64,000 nucleotides of DNA from JANNRR01 sp031401675. Lineage in GTDB: Bacteria > Pseudomonadota > Alphaproteobacteria > Rhodobacterales > Rhodobacteraceae. The stretch lies in NCBI GenBank assembly GCA_031401675.1, contig JANNRR010000085.1:1-64000 (forward strand). The letters run 5' to 3'. Within the stretch, counting starts at the first letter, position 1. Every line of letters starts with the position of its first letter. A program made the position numbers and the translations under genes. This document shows positions 42,466 through 51,704 of this stretch, in pieces. Below the pieces are notes generated by a model. That model saw only the letters and a program-made list of their open reading frames with translations. It did no database searches and had not been told where the DNA came from.

Positions 42466-43206
42466 TTGTTTCCCGTTTCGTTATCGATTGTTGCCGGATT
42501 GGCCTGTGCCGGAATGCTGCTGGCCTGCACGCCGGTTGACAGCACCAGGGAGTTCAATGACCCGTTCGAGGCGCAAAACCGCGCCATGCACGAGGCCAAC
42601 CGCGAACTGGACCGGCTGTTCGTGCGGCCCTCGTCGCGGGCCTATGGCAGCGCCATTCCGAAACCGGTGCAACAGGGATTGTCGAACTTTTCCGACAATT
42701 TCGAAACGCCGGGCATCATGGTCAACAACCTGCTGCAGGGCGATATCGAACATCTGGTCGAAAACAGCTTCCGGTTTGTCATCAACAGCACCTTCGGCAT
42801 CGGCGGCCTGATGGACCCGGCGCAGGCCATCGGCCTTCAGGGCAACGATGCCGACTTCGGCCAGACCCTGCATGTCTGGGGCATCCGGGAAGGGGCCTAT
42901 CTGGAATTGCCCGTCATCGGCCCGTCGACCGAACGCGACGCCTTTGGCATGGTGGTCGATACCGCGCTGAACCCGCTCAGCTACCTGCTGCCCTCGCCCG
43001 AGAAGTACGCCGGAACGGCGACAAAGCTCGCATCAAGGATCGGCGACCGCGACCGCTATTCCGACACGGTCGATTCGATCCTATATGGCAGTGCGGACAG
43101 CTACGCTCAGGCACGGCTCCTCTACCTGCAGAACCGCAGGTTCGAGTTGGGTCAGGAAGTGGAGTCCGACACATTCGACCCGTACGAGGATCCCTATGCC
43201 CCATGA
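42466..43206 (+). CDS. mlaA: MlaA (VacJ) outer-membrane lipoprotein
   Basis: A 246-residue lipoprotein that removes mislocalised phospholipids from the outer leaflet with OmpC and MlaC. Lipobox LLAC; DPFEAQNRAMHEANRELDRLF, NNLLQGDIEHLVENSFRFVINSTFGIGGLMDPA and FGQTLHVWGI are MlaA landmarks. Start inferred at a TTG (42466) with AGGTCAGGA upstream because no ATG lies before the lipobox except within the signal; the frame is open far upstream. Confidence 0.88.
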   Translation: MFPVSLSIVAGLACAGMLLACTPVDSTREFNDPFEAQNRAMHEANRELDRLFVRPSSRAYGSAIPKPVQQGLSNFSDNFETPGIMVNNLLQGDIEHLVENSFRFVINSTFGIGGLMDPAQAIGLQGNDADFGQTLHVWGIREGAYLELPVIGPSTERDAFGMVVDTALNPLSYLLPSPEKYAGTATKLASRIGDRDRYSDTVDSILYGSADSYAQARLLYLQNRRFELGQEVESDTFDPYEDPYAP

Positions 43207-43825
43207 TGCCTTTCTTCCCGCCCGGTCACGCCTGACCCGGCGGCACCTGATCGGCGGTGTTGCAATCGGCCTTGCCTCGGTTGTTGTCCTGCGCCCGGCC
43301 ATGGCGCTGGACGTGAACTCGGCCCGGGCGCTGATCGATGCGCTGGTCACCGACATCAACGGCATCATCAATTCCGGCGCCCCGGCGCAAGAGATGTATG
43401 CCTCGTTCGAACAGGTGTTCATAACGTATGCCGATGTCCCGATCATTGCGCAAAGCGCCCTTGGCGTCGCGGCGCGGTCGGCATCGGGCGGGCAGATGAA
43501 GGCCTTTACCACAGCATTCCGGGGCTACATCAGCCGCAAATACGGCAGCAGGTTCCGCGAATTCATCGGCGGCCGCATCGAAGTGAACGACGCCAAAAAG
43601 GTGAAGAGCTTTTACGAAGTGATTTCGACCGCCTACCTGCAAGGCGAAGCGCCGTTCGAGGTGCGCTGGCACGTGTCGGACAAGTCCGGGCGCGACAAGT
43701 TCTTCAACATGATCATCGAAGGTGTGAACATGGTGGCAACCGAGCGGACCGAGATCGGCGCGCTCCTGGACCAGCGCGGCGGCAACCTGGACCAGCTGAT
43801 CGCCGACCTGAAGGGCCTTGGGTAG
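43196..43825 (+). CDS. mlaC: MlaC periplasmic phospholipid-binding protein (Ttg2D-like)
   Basis: A 209-residue exported protein with a Tat-like signal (LTRRHLIGGVAIGLASVVVLRPAMA), then the toluene-tolerance/MlaC domain (VPIIAQSALG, AFRGYISRKYGSRFREFIGG, WHVSDKSGRDKFFNMIIEGVNM). Carries phospholipid between outer and inner membrane. It overlaps mlaA by 11 bases. MlaDEFB are not in the window. Confidence 0.88.
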   Translation: MPHDAFLPARSRLTRRHLIGGVAIGLASVVVLRPAMALDVNSARALIDALVTDINGIINSGAPAQEMYASFEQVFITYADVPIIAQSALGVAARSASGGQMKAFTTAFRGYISRKYGSRFREFIGGRIEVNDAKKVKSFYEVISTAYLQGEAPFEVRWHVSDKSGRDKFFNMIIEGVNMVATERTEIGALLDQRGGNLDQLIADLKGLG

Positions 43826-43851
43826 CAAACCGCACGCGCGCAGCCGTGCCT

Positions 43852-43899
43852 GAAATTTCTTGCAAGAAATTTCGCAAAATCCTTTCTTGAAGGATTTTG
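43852..43899. terminator. Two adjacent hairpins between convergent mlaC and PBP1A genes
   Basis: A perfect 22-base palindrome (half-site GAAATTTCTTG, 43852-43873) is followed by a 10-bp stem CAAAATCCTT / AAGGATTTTG with 5-base loop (43875-43899). AT-rich against a GC-rich background. Likely a bidirectional transcription stop. Confidence 0.55.
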
Positions 43900-43936
43900 T
43901 CTTGCCCGACCGACACGACCGACTCCGGCCGGCGGT

Positions 43937-46141
43937 TCAGTTCCCCTTCAGCACGTTGCCCAGCACTTCCAGCAATATGCGTTCGGCCAGATCGGCCTCG
44001 GGCGGCGGGGTCAGGTCTGGTGCCATCGGCTGATCCGTGGCGGGCCCGGTCGGGCCGGGGGTCGCCGCCAAATCGGGCTCGGCCACCACAGGGCTGGGTT
44101 CCTGCATCGGCAGCGGCGTCACCGGAACCCCGTCCTGCACCCGGATCATCACCTCATGCCAGATTTCGGCCGGCAGCCCGCCGCCGGTCACGCCCGTCAG
44201 GGGCCGGTTGTCATCGTAGCCCATCCAGACCCCGGTCACATAGTCGGCAGTAAAGCCGATGAACCAGGCGTCGCGCCCCGCCGTCGTCGTGCCGGTCTTG
44301 CCCGCCGCCTCGCGCCCCTCCAGCCGGGCGCGGCCGCCGGTGCCGGAGTTGATGACCTGCGCCATCATGTAGGTCAGCTGCCGCGCGGCAGCCTCGGAGA
44401 TCACCCGCTCGCCCATGCCGCCCTCTTGCCCGATCAGCACGGTATCGTCGCCCTGGATGCGCAACTCCACCAGCCCGTAGGGCCGCACCGAAGACCCGCC
44501 GTTCAGAATCCCGGCATAGGCCCCGGTCATTTCCAGCAACGTCGATTCCGATGCCCCCAGCGCCAGCGCCGGCCCGTCGGCCAGATCGGACTCGATCCCG
44601 AAACCGGTCGCCACCAGCCGAACCGCCTCGCGCCCGACCCCCTCGCTGATCTTCACTGCCGGGATGTTGCGCGATTCCTTCAGCGCTGTCGTCAGCGTGA
44701 TCCGCCCCTTGTATTCATTGTCATAGTTCTTCGGGCTCCATGGCCCCGACCCCGGAATGTCGATGGTCAGCGGCGCATCCACCACGAAATCGTTCGGGCC
44801 AAAGCCCAGATCCAGTGCCGCCGCATAGACAAACGGCTTGAAGCTTGACCCGGTCTGGCGCAGCGCCTGCGTCGCGCGGTTGAATTCGCCGGAAACCTGC
44901 GTTGCCCGCCCGCCGACCATGGCGCGCACCGCGCCATCAGCCGACATCACCACGATCGCCGCCTGCGCTTCCGATCCGTCCTTGACCTTGGTTTCAAACA
45001 CCACCTTCAGCGCTTCCTCGGCGGCGCGCTGCAGCCGCTGATCCAGCGTACTGCGGATCACCACATCCTCGGTCGTCTCAGACGTCAGGAACTCTGGCCC
45101 GCTTTCCATCACCCAATCGGCAAAATACCCCCCGGCCCGGGCATTCGCCGCCGCCGAAAGCTGCGCCGGATTCGCCACGCCCTCGGCCAGTTCGGCTTTC
45201 GAGATGTATCCCTGCTCGGCCATCAGCCCGAGGATCACCCCCGCCCGCCCCTGCGCCCGCGCCAGGTTCGCCGTCGGCGCGAACCGGCTTGGGGCGATCA
45301 GAAGCCCCGCCAGCATCGCGCCCTCGGCGGCGCTCACTTCATTGGCCGACTTGCCGAAATAGCGCTGGCTGGCGGCCTCGAACCCGCGCGCGCCGGCCCC
45401 CAGGTAGGCCCGGTTCAAGTAGATCGTCAGAATATCGCTCTTGGAGTATTTCAACTCCATCGCCAGCGCATAAGGAACTTCCTTGACCTTGCGCCAGACC
45501 GATCCCTTGCGGCAGTCGGTTTCGTATGCACCTTCGGTCATGCCGGACTTCGGATCATAGGGCACGCCAAGGCACAAGAGCTTGGCGACCTGCTGCGTGA
45601 TGGTCGAACCGCCGTTGCCCTCCAGCGGTCCGCGCCCGGCCCGCAGGTTGATCGCCACCGCACTGGCGATCCCACGAGGCGACACGCCGAAATGCCGGTA
45701 AAAGCGCTTGTCCTCGGTGGCGATGATGGCGTTGCGCAGACTGGGCGACACGTTGTCCGCCGTGATCTGCCCGCCAAACGTCTCGCCCCGCCAGGCAAAG
45801 ACCTGGCCGTTGGTATCCAGCAGCGTCACCGACCCCCGGGTCCGCGCGTCCAGCAGATCCGCGACCGGCGGCAAGGTACTGTGAAAATAGAACACCGCCG
45901 CCGCCAGCACCACCGCCGTGATGGCCCCGAGCCGCCAGCCGATCCCCCAGACAATCCGCCAGATCAGCCGCAGGAAGCCGACGATCATCGCCGCCAGCGG
46001 GTTCATCCGGCGCACCTTGGCCCGGCTGCGTCGCCGGGTCTGCCGCGCCGGCGGCTTTGGCGGCGGCGGGTTGCGCGGACGCGACGGGGCGCGGTAACCG
46101 CGATCCGCCACCATTGACGGTTTTCTGCTTTTCGAAACCAT
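43937..46141 (-). CDS. mrcA: Class A penicillin-binding protein 1A
   Basis: A 734-residue bifunctional peptidoglycan synthase: basic, Pro/Arg-rich cytoplasmic segment, one transmembrane helix (AITAVVLAAAVFYFH), glycosyltransferase GT51 motifs ATEDKRFYRHFGVSPRGIASA, GNGGSTITQQVAK and KYSKSDILTIYLN, then transpeptidase SSFKPFVYAAALD (SxxK), an SRN triad in KESRNIPA, and GKTGTTTAGRDAWFIGFT (KTG). The ATG at 46141 is preferred over 46213. Acidic Pro-rich tail. Confidence 0.93.
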   Translation of the reverse strand: MVSKSRKPSMVADRGYRAPSRPRNPPPPKPPARQTRRRSRAKVRRMNPLAAMIVGFLRLIWRIVWGIGWRLGAITAVVLAAAVFYFHSTLPPVADLLDARTRGSVTLLDTNGQVFAWRGETFGGQITADNVSPSLRNAIIATEDKRFYRHFGVSPRGIASAVAINLRAGRGPLEGNGGSTITQQVAKLLCLGVPYDPKSGMTEGAYETDCRKGSVWRKVKEVPYALAMELKYSKSDILTIYLNRAYLGAGARGFEAASQRYFGKSANEVSAAEGAMLAGLLIAPSRFAPTANLARAQGRAGVILGLMAEQGYISKAELAEGVANPAQLSAAANARAGGYFADWVMESGPEFLTSETTEDVVIRSTLDQRLQRAAEEALKVVFETKVKDGSEAQAAIVVMSADGAVRAMVGGRATQVSGEFNRATQALRQTGSSFKPFVYAAALDLGFGPNDFVVDAPLTIDIPGSGPWSPKNYDNEYKGRITLTTALKESRNIPAVKISEGVGREAVRLVATGFGIESDLADGPALALGASESTLLEMTGAYAGILNGGSSVRPYGLVELRIQGDDTVLIGQEGGMGERVISEAAARQLTYMMAQVINSGTGGRARLEGREAAGKTGTTTAGRDAWFIGFTADYVTGVWMGYDDNRPLTGVTGGGLPAEIWHEVMIRVQDGVPVTPLPMQEPSPVVAEPDLAATPGPTGPATDQPMAPDLTPPPEADLAERILLEVLGNVLKGN

Positions 46142-46397
46142 GAAACGACGTGCCTGCTTTTTGCCTTGTTGGCGGCACCATACCCCGGGCGCGCCGAATT
46201 GTAGAGAAGGCATCGCGGCGATTCGCCTCTACACTCTGCCTTAAATTTCATCTCTTGCCGGGATATGTGCAAAAATTGTGCGGAATCTCACTTCCGTGAC
46301 CCGAATTCCAACCCCGGTCGGCTTGTGCTGCACTTGCAAACTGCGCGTGCTTCCAGCCGGGGTCAGCAAAAGGCTGGTGCAACGCAAGGGGACAGAT

Positions 46398-46736
46398 GTG
46401 AAATTCATCATCGCAGCAATCAAGCCGTTCAAGCTCGAGGAGGTCCGCGAAGCGCTGACCGCCATCGGCGTACGCGGCATGATGGTGACCGAAGTCAAGG
46501 GCTTCGGATCGCAGTCGGGGCATACCGAGATCTACCGGGGTGCGGAATACGCAGTGAATTTCGTGCCCAAGGTCAAACTGGAAATCGGCGTCAGCGACGC
46601 GATGGCCGATCAGGTCGTTGATACCATTCGCAAGACGGCAAAGACCGACAAGATCGGCGATGGCAAGATTTTCGTCCTCGACCTGTTGCAGGCCGTGCGG
46701 GTGCGGACCGGAGAGACCGATGATGACGCACTGTAG
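46398..46736 (+). CDS. glnK: PII nitrogen regulatory protein GlnK
   Basis: A 112-residue PII protein. T-loop GHTEIYRGAEYAVNF contains Tyr51, the uridylylation site. GTG start with AAGGGGACAGAT upstream; the next gene has the same leader sequence. Binds 2-oxoglutarate and ATP/ADP and blocks AmtB when nitrogen is sufficient. Cotranscribed with amtB, 22 bases apart. Confidence 0.94.
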   Translation: MKFIIAAIKPFKLEEVREALTAIGVRGMMVTEVKGFGSQSGHTEIYRGAEYAVNFVPKVKLEIGVSDAMADQVVDTIRKTAKTDKIGDGKIFVLDLLQAVRVRTGETDDDAL

Positions 46737-46758
46737 GCCGAGCGAAGGGGACAGAAAG

Positions 46759-48201
46759 ATGAAAAACTCAACGAAACTGGCTTGGCCAATTCTTTCCGGC
46801 ACCGCGGCCCTTGCGGCGCTGGCCGCATTGCCCGCATGGGCCCAGGATGCCGTGGCCGCAGGCCCGATCAAGGCCCCGACCGTCGAACAGATGGCGGGCA
46901 TGGTGAACAAGGGCGACACGACCTGGATGCTGGTATCCTCGGCGCTGGTCCTTTTGATGGCCATTCCGGCTCTTGCCCTGTTTTACGGCGGTCTGGTGCG
47001 GACCAAAAACATGCTCTCGGTGCTGATGCAGGTCTTCATGATCGTCTGCATCGTCGCCATCCTGTGGGTCGCCTTCGGCTATTCGATGGCTTTTACCGGC
47101 GGTGGCCAATACTTCGGCGGCTTCTCGAAAGCCTTCCTCAACGGGGTGAACGCGGGCACCTATGCCGCGACCTTCTCGAACAACGTCTATATCCCGGAAT
47201 ATGCCTTCGTCATCTTCCAGATGACCTTTGCCTGCATCACCCCCGGCCTGATCGTCGGAGCCTTTGCCGAGCGGATCAAGTTCTGGCCGCTGATGCTGTT
47301 CGCCGCCCTTTGGGTCACGCTGGTCTATTTCCCGGTCGCCCATATGGTGTGGTACTGGGGCGGTCCGGACTTCCTGCCCGACAATCCTGCGGATGCGGGC
47401 CTGTTGTGGGCCATGGGCGCGCTGGACTTTGCCGGTGGCACGGTCGTCCATATCAACGCCGGGATCGCGGGCCTGATGGGCTGCATCGTGATCGGCAAGC
47501 GCATCGGCTTTGGCCGCGAAAACCTGTCGCCGCATTCGCTGACCATGACGATGATTGGCGCTTCGATGCTGTGGGTCGGCTGGTTCGGCTTCAACGCCGG
47601 CTCCAACCTGGAGGCCAACGGACTGGCGGCACTGGCCTTTATCAACACCTTTGTCGCCACCGCGGCGGCAGCCCTGTCCTGGGTGCTGATCGAGCAGGTC
47701 CGCCATGGCCGCCCCTCGCTGCTGGGTGCCGTGACCGGAGCGGTCGCCGGTCTGGTCGCCATCACCCCCGCCTCGGGCTTTGCCTCGCCGATGATGGCGA
47801 TCGTGCTGGGTCTTGCCGTCTCGCCGGCCTGCTACTTCTTCGTCTCGACGGTGAAGGGCAAGCTTGGCTATGACGACAGCCTTGATGTGTTCGGCGTCCA
47901 CTGCATCGGCGGCATCATCGGTGCGATTGCCACCGGCATCGTCGCTGCCCCCAGCCTAGGCGGCCAGGGCTTCTACGACTACACCCAGTTCCCGGCGGTC
48001 GCAGTCGTTGACGCCTATGACATGGGCGCGCAGGTGATGACCCAGATCAAGGCCGTTCTGGTCACGCTGATCTGGTCGGGCGGTGTGTCGCTGGTGCTGT
48101 TCTATGCCATCGACAAGCTGATCGGTCTGCGTCCCTCGGCGGAAGACGAACGGCAGGGTCTGGACCAGACCTCGCATGGCGAAAGTGCCTATAACCTTTG
48201 A
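46759..48201 (+). CDS. amtB: Ammonium transporter AmtB
   Basis: A 480-residue inner-membrane ammonium channel with a cleavable signal (AALPAWAQDA) and eleven predicted helices. Family landmarks: ALFYGGLVRTKNMLS, the twin His in GGTVVHINAG and FGVHCIGG, and a C-terminal cytoplasmic tail LDQTSHGESAYNL that contacts GlnK. ATG has AAGGGGACAGAAAG upstream. Followed by a strong terminator. Confidence 0.95.
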   Translation: MKNSTKLAWPILSGTAALAALAALPAWAQDAVAAGPIKAPTVEQMAGMVNKGDTTWMLVSSALVLLMAIPALALFYGGLVRTKNMLSVLMQVFMIVCIVAILWVAFGYSMAFTGGGQYFGGFSKAFLNGVNAGTYAATFSNNVYIPEYAFVIFQMTFACITPGLIVGAFAERIKFWPLMLFAALWVTLVYFPVAHMVWYWGGPDFLPDNPADAGLLWAMGALDFAGGTVVHINAGIAGLMGCIVIGKRIGFGRENLSPHSLTMTMIGASMLWVGWFGFNAGSNLEANGLAALAFINTFVATAAAALSWVLIEQVRHGRPSLLGAVTGAVAGLVAITPASGFASPMMAIVLGLAVSPACYFFVSTVKGKLGYDDSLDVFGVHCIGGIIGAIATGIVAAPSLGGQGFYDYTQFPAVAVVDAYDMGAQVMTQIKAVLVTLIWSGGVSLVLFYAIDKLIGLRPSAEDERQGLDQTSHGESAYNL

Positions 48202-48205
48202 TCCC

Positions 48206-48271
48206 TGCGGGGCCGGTCCCTAAGAACCCGGCCTCGCAGATATCGACCCTGCGGCCCACCACCGCAGGGTC
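48206..48271 (+). repeat. Two hairpins downstream of amtB
   Basis: Directly after amtB, CTGCGGGGCCGG pairs with CCGGCCTCGCAG (one mismatch), then a 10-bp stem GACCCTGCGG / CCGCAGGGTC (48245-48271). Neither is followed by a T-run. They precede a classical terminator and may protect the mRNA 3' end. Confidence 0.5.
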
Positions 48272-48314
48272 AGAGCCGTAAACTGCAGGCAACGGATTCG
48301 CCTTTGACCTGCAA

Positions 48315-48351
48315 GCCCCGGGCGACCCTCCCGCGCCCGGGGCCTTTTTTT
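48315..48351 (+). terminator. Factor-independent terminator of glnK-amtB
   Basis: A 10-bp stem GCCCCGGGCG / CGCCCGGGGC followed by CTTTTTTT. Its T-run touches the stop codon of the convergent HIT gene. Confidence 0.85.
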
Positions 48352-48710
48352 CACCTGACGATAAGCGGCCCCAGCACGCGCCCCGCGATGACATGCACGT
48401 GCATGTGCGGCACCTCCTGCATCCCGTCCGCTCCGGCGTTGGAAATCAGGCGGTAGCCGTTGCCCCCGACCATCTCGGCCACCTGTCCCACCGCGCGGGC
48501 GAAATCGGCAATCTCGTCGGGACTCGCCAGGGCCGCAAAGTCGTCAAACGCGACATAGGCCCCCTTCGGGATCACCAGCACATGCTGCGGCGCGTGCGGG
48601 TTGATGTCGTGAAACGCCAGACTGTGCGGCGTCTCCAGCACGGTCCTGTTCGGAATCTCGCCGCGCAGGATGCGGGCAAAGATGTTCTGCGGGTCATACG
48701 CCTGGGCCAT
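48351..48710 (-). CDS. HIT family protein (HINT/Hit-like hydrolase)
   Basis: A 119-residue histidine-triad protein with HMHVHVIAG near the C terminus, plus IFARILRGEIPN and FHDINPHAPQHVLVIPK near the N terminus, typical of HINT-type purine nucleoside phosphoramidases. Substrate not defined. Transcribed toward amtB. Confidence 0.92.
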   Translation of the reverse strand: MAQAYDPQNIFARILRGEIPNRTVLETPHSLAFHDINPHAPQHVLVIPKGAYVAFDDFAALASPDEIADFARAVGQVAEMVGGNGYRLISNAGADGMQEVPHMHVHVIAGRVLGPLIVR

Positions 48711-48743
48711 GCTGTCCTCGATTCGGGTGCAGGGGCTTCGCCC

Positions 48744-50321
48744 CTAGTCGACATACAGATAATCGGTCGCCGCAATCTCGCGCGCCTTGGGCTGCGGCAC
48801 CCCCAGAAAGATCGACAGCGGCGTGGTATTTTCATCGACACTGCCGCTTTCGCGGATGCGGTACAGGTTGGTAAAGTTGGCATCCCGCAACCGGTCGGAC
48901 TCGAACCGCACATCATAACGGATGGTCGGCAGCAACCGGTCGATGGTCTCCTGCGGCGTGCGCTCTCCGGCCAGCCCGACCCGCCGTGCATGGCCGATCA
49001 GATACTCGTCGGAAAAATTGCACTCGATCTCCAGCAGGCGGGTGATGCAGCGGTCGGCGTTGAAATCCTGCATCAGATCGACTGCCGACGGGTCAAGACA
49101 GATGATCAGCCGATCCGTCTCGTGATAGTCGAACAGCATCCGCATCAGCGCCCGCCGGTGCCGCGTGCGCTTTTCCAGCGTCGACTGTATCCCGCCAAGG
49201 TCGGGCAGCACCGCCGCGCTTTCGTTGAACAGATACTCCAGCGCCGGCGTGTTCGTCACCTGCCGCACCCGGTCGACCAGGCGTTTGGCCACGTGCCACT
49301 TCTTGCAGACCACGATCATCAGTTCGCGTTCGCGCCCCAGGCTGCTTTCGGTTTCCCAGAATCGCGGCGCAAACCGCCGCCCGATCCGGCCGCGCCCGGT
49401 CAGGAACTTGAACAGGCTGCGCCCCTCGTTCGAGATCTGGAACTGCACGCCCTTGGCGGCATACAGATCGCCCAGCCGCCGCTTCAACTCGGTCGCATCG
49501 GTGCTGATCTTGCGGGCGAACAGGAAATCCTGGCTCAGCAGCAGGTCATAGTGATCGTTGTAGAACGTGACCGGCATGCCGTAGTCGGAAAACATCAGGC
49601 AGGTCAGGGTGCGAACCCTGATCTCGTGTTCCGGAACCAGATGCCGCACCAGCGTCTGAAAGAAGGTCTCGTCCGGGATCCAGGTCGTGCGGAAAAACCG
49701 GGTCACATCCCGGCGCTTGCGGGTAAAGTCCAGCACCGCCTCGATGGTCCGGCGCCGCAGGCACCACCACTGGCTGCCGATCATGATCTGAAGATCGTGC
49801 GGGATCGCCCGCTGCAAGCTCAGCCGCTTCTGCAGATTGAGCGTGGCGTAGAACAGCCACTTGTGAGTCCGCTCGTTGAAATAGTGGCGAAAGGTCAGCC
49901 GCTCGCCCTTCATCCCGGTCTTGATCCAGTCGGAATTGAAGAAATCGAAGCTTTCGATATAGTCGACCTCGTCGCCGTCCAGAAACGCATGCGCGTATTC
50001 GGCCGACTTGATCGCCATGCAATCGCCCGACAGCATGTAGAAATGCGTGGCCCGCGGAAAGGCGTTCACCGCCGCCTCGACCGCGTAAAGCGTCGCCTGC
50101 ACCAGGCTCCACGCCCCCCAGCCGCACTTGATCCGGGTGCGGGCAAAGGTCACCGACGGATTGTCCTTCAACGCCGACCTGATCCGCTCGAACAGAGTAC
50201 CGGCGGCACGGGCATCGAAATGGATGGCAATGAAATCGCCAGCCGCCGTCAGCCGCTCGGCCTGGGCGATGATCCCGTCCGGGTCCTTGTGACAGAGAAG
50301 AATGTACGCAATTCGTGCCAT
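48744..50321 (-). CDS. GT14 beta-1,6-N-acetylglucosaminyltransferase with DUF5928
   Basis: A 525-residue cytoplasmic protein. Residues 1 to about 280 are a core-2/I-branching GT14-type glycosyltransferase (AYILLCHKDPDGIIAQAERL, CGWGAWSLVQATLYAVEAAV, FYMLSGDCMAIKS, WWCLRRRTIEAVLDF, WIPDETFFQTLV). The rest matches what I recall as DUF5928, seen after such domains in Rhodobacterales, and may hold a second activity (MIVVCKKWHVAKRLVDRV, DEYLIGHARRVGLAGERTPQETI). Divergent from a sulfotransferase gene, which suggests both modify the same surface glycan. Confidence 0.82.
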   Translation of the reverse strand: MARIAYILLCHKDPDGIIAQAERLTAAGDFIAIHFDARAAGTLFERIRSALKDNPSVTFARTRIKCGWGAWSLVQATLYAVEAAVNAFPRATHFYMLSGDCMAIKSAEYAHAFLDGDEVDYIESFDFFNSDWIKTGMKGERLTFRHYFNERTHKWLFYATLNLQKRLSLQRAIPHDLQIMIGSQWWCLRRRTIEAVLDFTRKRRDVTRFFRTTWIPDETFFQTLVRHLVPEHEIRVRTLTCLMFSDYGMPVTFYNDHYDLLLSQDFLFARKISTDATELKRRLGDLYAAKGVQFQISNEGRSLFKFLTGRGRIGRRFAPRFWETESSLGRERELMIVVCKKWHVAKRLVDRVRQVTNTPALEYLFNESAAVLPDLGGIQSTLEKRTRHRRALMRMLFDYHETDRLIICLDPSAVDLMQDFNADRCITRLLEIECNFSDEYLIGHARRVGLAGERTPQETIDRLLPTIRYDVRFESDRLRDANFTNLYRIRESGSVDENTTPLSIFLGVPQPKAREIAATDYLYVD

Positions 50322-50471
50322 TTTGGAAACTGGTAGCCCGATACCTGCTTGATTGTTTACCTAAATAGCTTGATCACACGTTGAAAAGACAGAGCTTCTT
50401 TGCTTGTTTGTGTGCAATTGTCGCCCTGTCCCAGGACCAGGCGGCCAGGACCAGTCGGAGGCAGCGGTTTC

Positions 50472-51275
50472 ATGGGTTTTCCCGGCACCTGGATGACCAC
50501 CAGCGAAAGCGTCGTCTATCGCGTGGTGCCAAAATGCGCCTGCTCGACCATCGGGCAGATCATGCACTATGCCGACAACGGCACCTTCTTTGATGGCGAT
50601 ATCCACGATGCGACCTCCGGCCTGCACAAATGGGCGATCGAAGCCAGCCAGCCAAGGATCGAGGCCAACGTCAAGGGCCACAAATCCTACGCTTTCACCT
50701 GTGTGCGCAACCCCTACACCCGCATCCTGTCCAGCTATTTCGACAAGATTTGCGGAATTCAGCGCAACGGCAAACGCTACCGGGGCAATCTGGTCCCGAC
50801 CCTGGCACAGAAATACGGGATCGAGGTTGATGGCGACTTTGATCAGATCGCCTCGTTCCGCCGCTTCCTGTTGTTCGCGCGCGACACCATCCGCTGGCGC
50901 AAACCGATGGATCCCGACATTCACTGGTCGGCCATGGCGGGCCATATCTCGACCTACATCGTCAACGGCGGCCGCTACGACCACATCTTCTTTACCGAGA
51001 AGTTCGACGAAGGCATGCAGCATGTGCTGGACAACATTACCGTCAAGCATCCGATCGACCTGAAGAAAATCCCCCGGTTCAACGAATCCGAAGGCCACGG
51101 CCCGAAACGCGCCCACCCGGTCGAGGCCTATTTCGACGACCTGTCGCGCCATCTGATGTGGGAAATCTACAGAAAGGATTTCCAGCTGTTCCACTACGAT
51201 TTCGACAACCCCGCCAACAAGATGCCGCTGGCCGAGGTTGACCTGGACGAGGTTCACGCCAAACTGGGGGACTGA
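50472..51275 (+). CDS. Sulfotransferase family protein
   Basis: A 267-residue PAPS-dependent sulfotransferase: 5'-phosphosulfate loop VPKCACSTIGQI (residues 19-30) and 3'-phosphate motif CVRNPYTRILSSYFDKI. It resembles carbohydrate sulfotransferases of the sulfotransfer_2 type. ATG at 50472 has GGAGG 11 bases upstream; a frame to 50400 is open. Directly followed by a DUF3052 gene (TGA then ATG). Target is unknown. Confidence 0.83.
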   Translation: MGFPGTWMTTSESVVYRVVPKCACSTIGQIMHYADNGTFFDGDIHDATSGLHKWAIEASQPRIEANVKGHKSYAFTCVRNPYTRILSSYFDKICGIQRNGKRYRGNLVPTLAQKYGIEVDGDFDQIASFRRFLLFARDTIRWRKPMDPDIHWSAMAGHISTYIVNGGRYDHIFFTEKFDEGMQHVLDNITVKHPIDLKKIPRFNESEGHGPKRAHPVEAYFDDLSRHLMWEIYRKDFQLFHYDFDNPANKMPLAEVDLDEVHAKLGD

Positions 51276-51686
51276 ATGGCTGGCTATTCCCCGACGCCGC
51301 TCTACCGCAAACTGGGGCTCAAGGCCGGGGTGCAGCCGGTGGTGATCGCACCGCCCCGGCCCTATGACGACCTTCTGGGCATACCGACCAACGCCCTGCA
51401 GCTGTCGCCGGACGATCCGCTGCCGCAGGGTATGGCTTACCTGCACCTCTTTACCATCGCCCGCAGCGAACTGGCCGACGTGCTGACCCGCGCCCGCCCC
51501 TGCATCGCGCCGGACGCAATAATCTGGGTGTCCTGGCCGAAAAAGGCGTCGCGCCGGCCGACCGACATCACCGAGGATGTGATCCGGACGGTCTGCCTGC
51601 CGATGGGCTACGTGGACATCAAGGTTTGCGCCGTCGATGAGGTCTGGTCGGGCCTGAAACTGATGATCCGCAAATCCCTGCGCTGA
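51276..51686 (+). CDS. DUF3052 protein
   Basis: A 136-residue cytoplasmic protein starting directly after the sulfotransferase stop. Landmarks I recall for DUF3052: GYSPTPLYRKLGLKAG, LFTIARSELADVL, IIWVSWPKKASRRPTDITEDVIR and VDIKVCAVDEVWSGLKLMIR. Fold resembles a methyltransferase-like Rossmann domain without a clear SAM motif. Function unknown; coupling suggests a link to the sulfotransferase. Confidence 0.78.
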   Translation: MAGYSPTPLYRKLGLKAGVQPVVIAPPRPYDDLLGIPTNALQLSPDDPLPQGMAYLHLFTIARSELADVLTRARPCIAPDAIIWVSWPKKASRRPTDITEDVIRTVCLPMGYVDIKVCAVDEVWSGLKLMIRKSLR

Positions 51687-51704
51687 TCCGGGCCCCGCTG
51701 CCCA

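Noticed and set aside
46214..46397. Possible NtrC or sigma-54 site upstream of glnK
   Set aside because: A GTGCAAAAATTGTGC-like direct repeat is present near 46265, but it is a direct and not an inverted repeat, and no good GG-N10-GC spacing was found, so I do not call a regulatory site.
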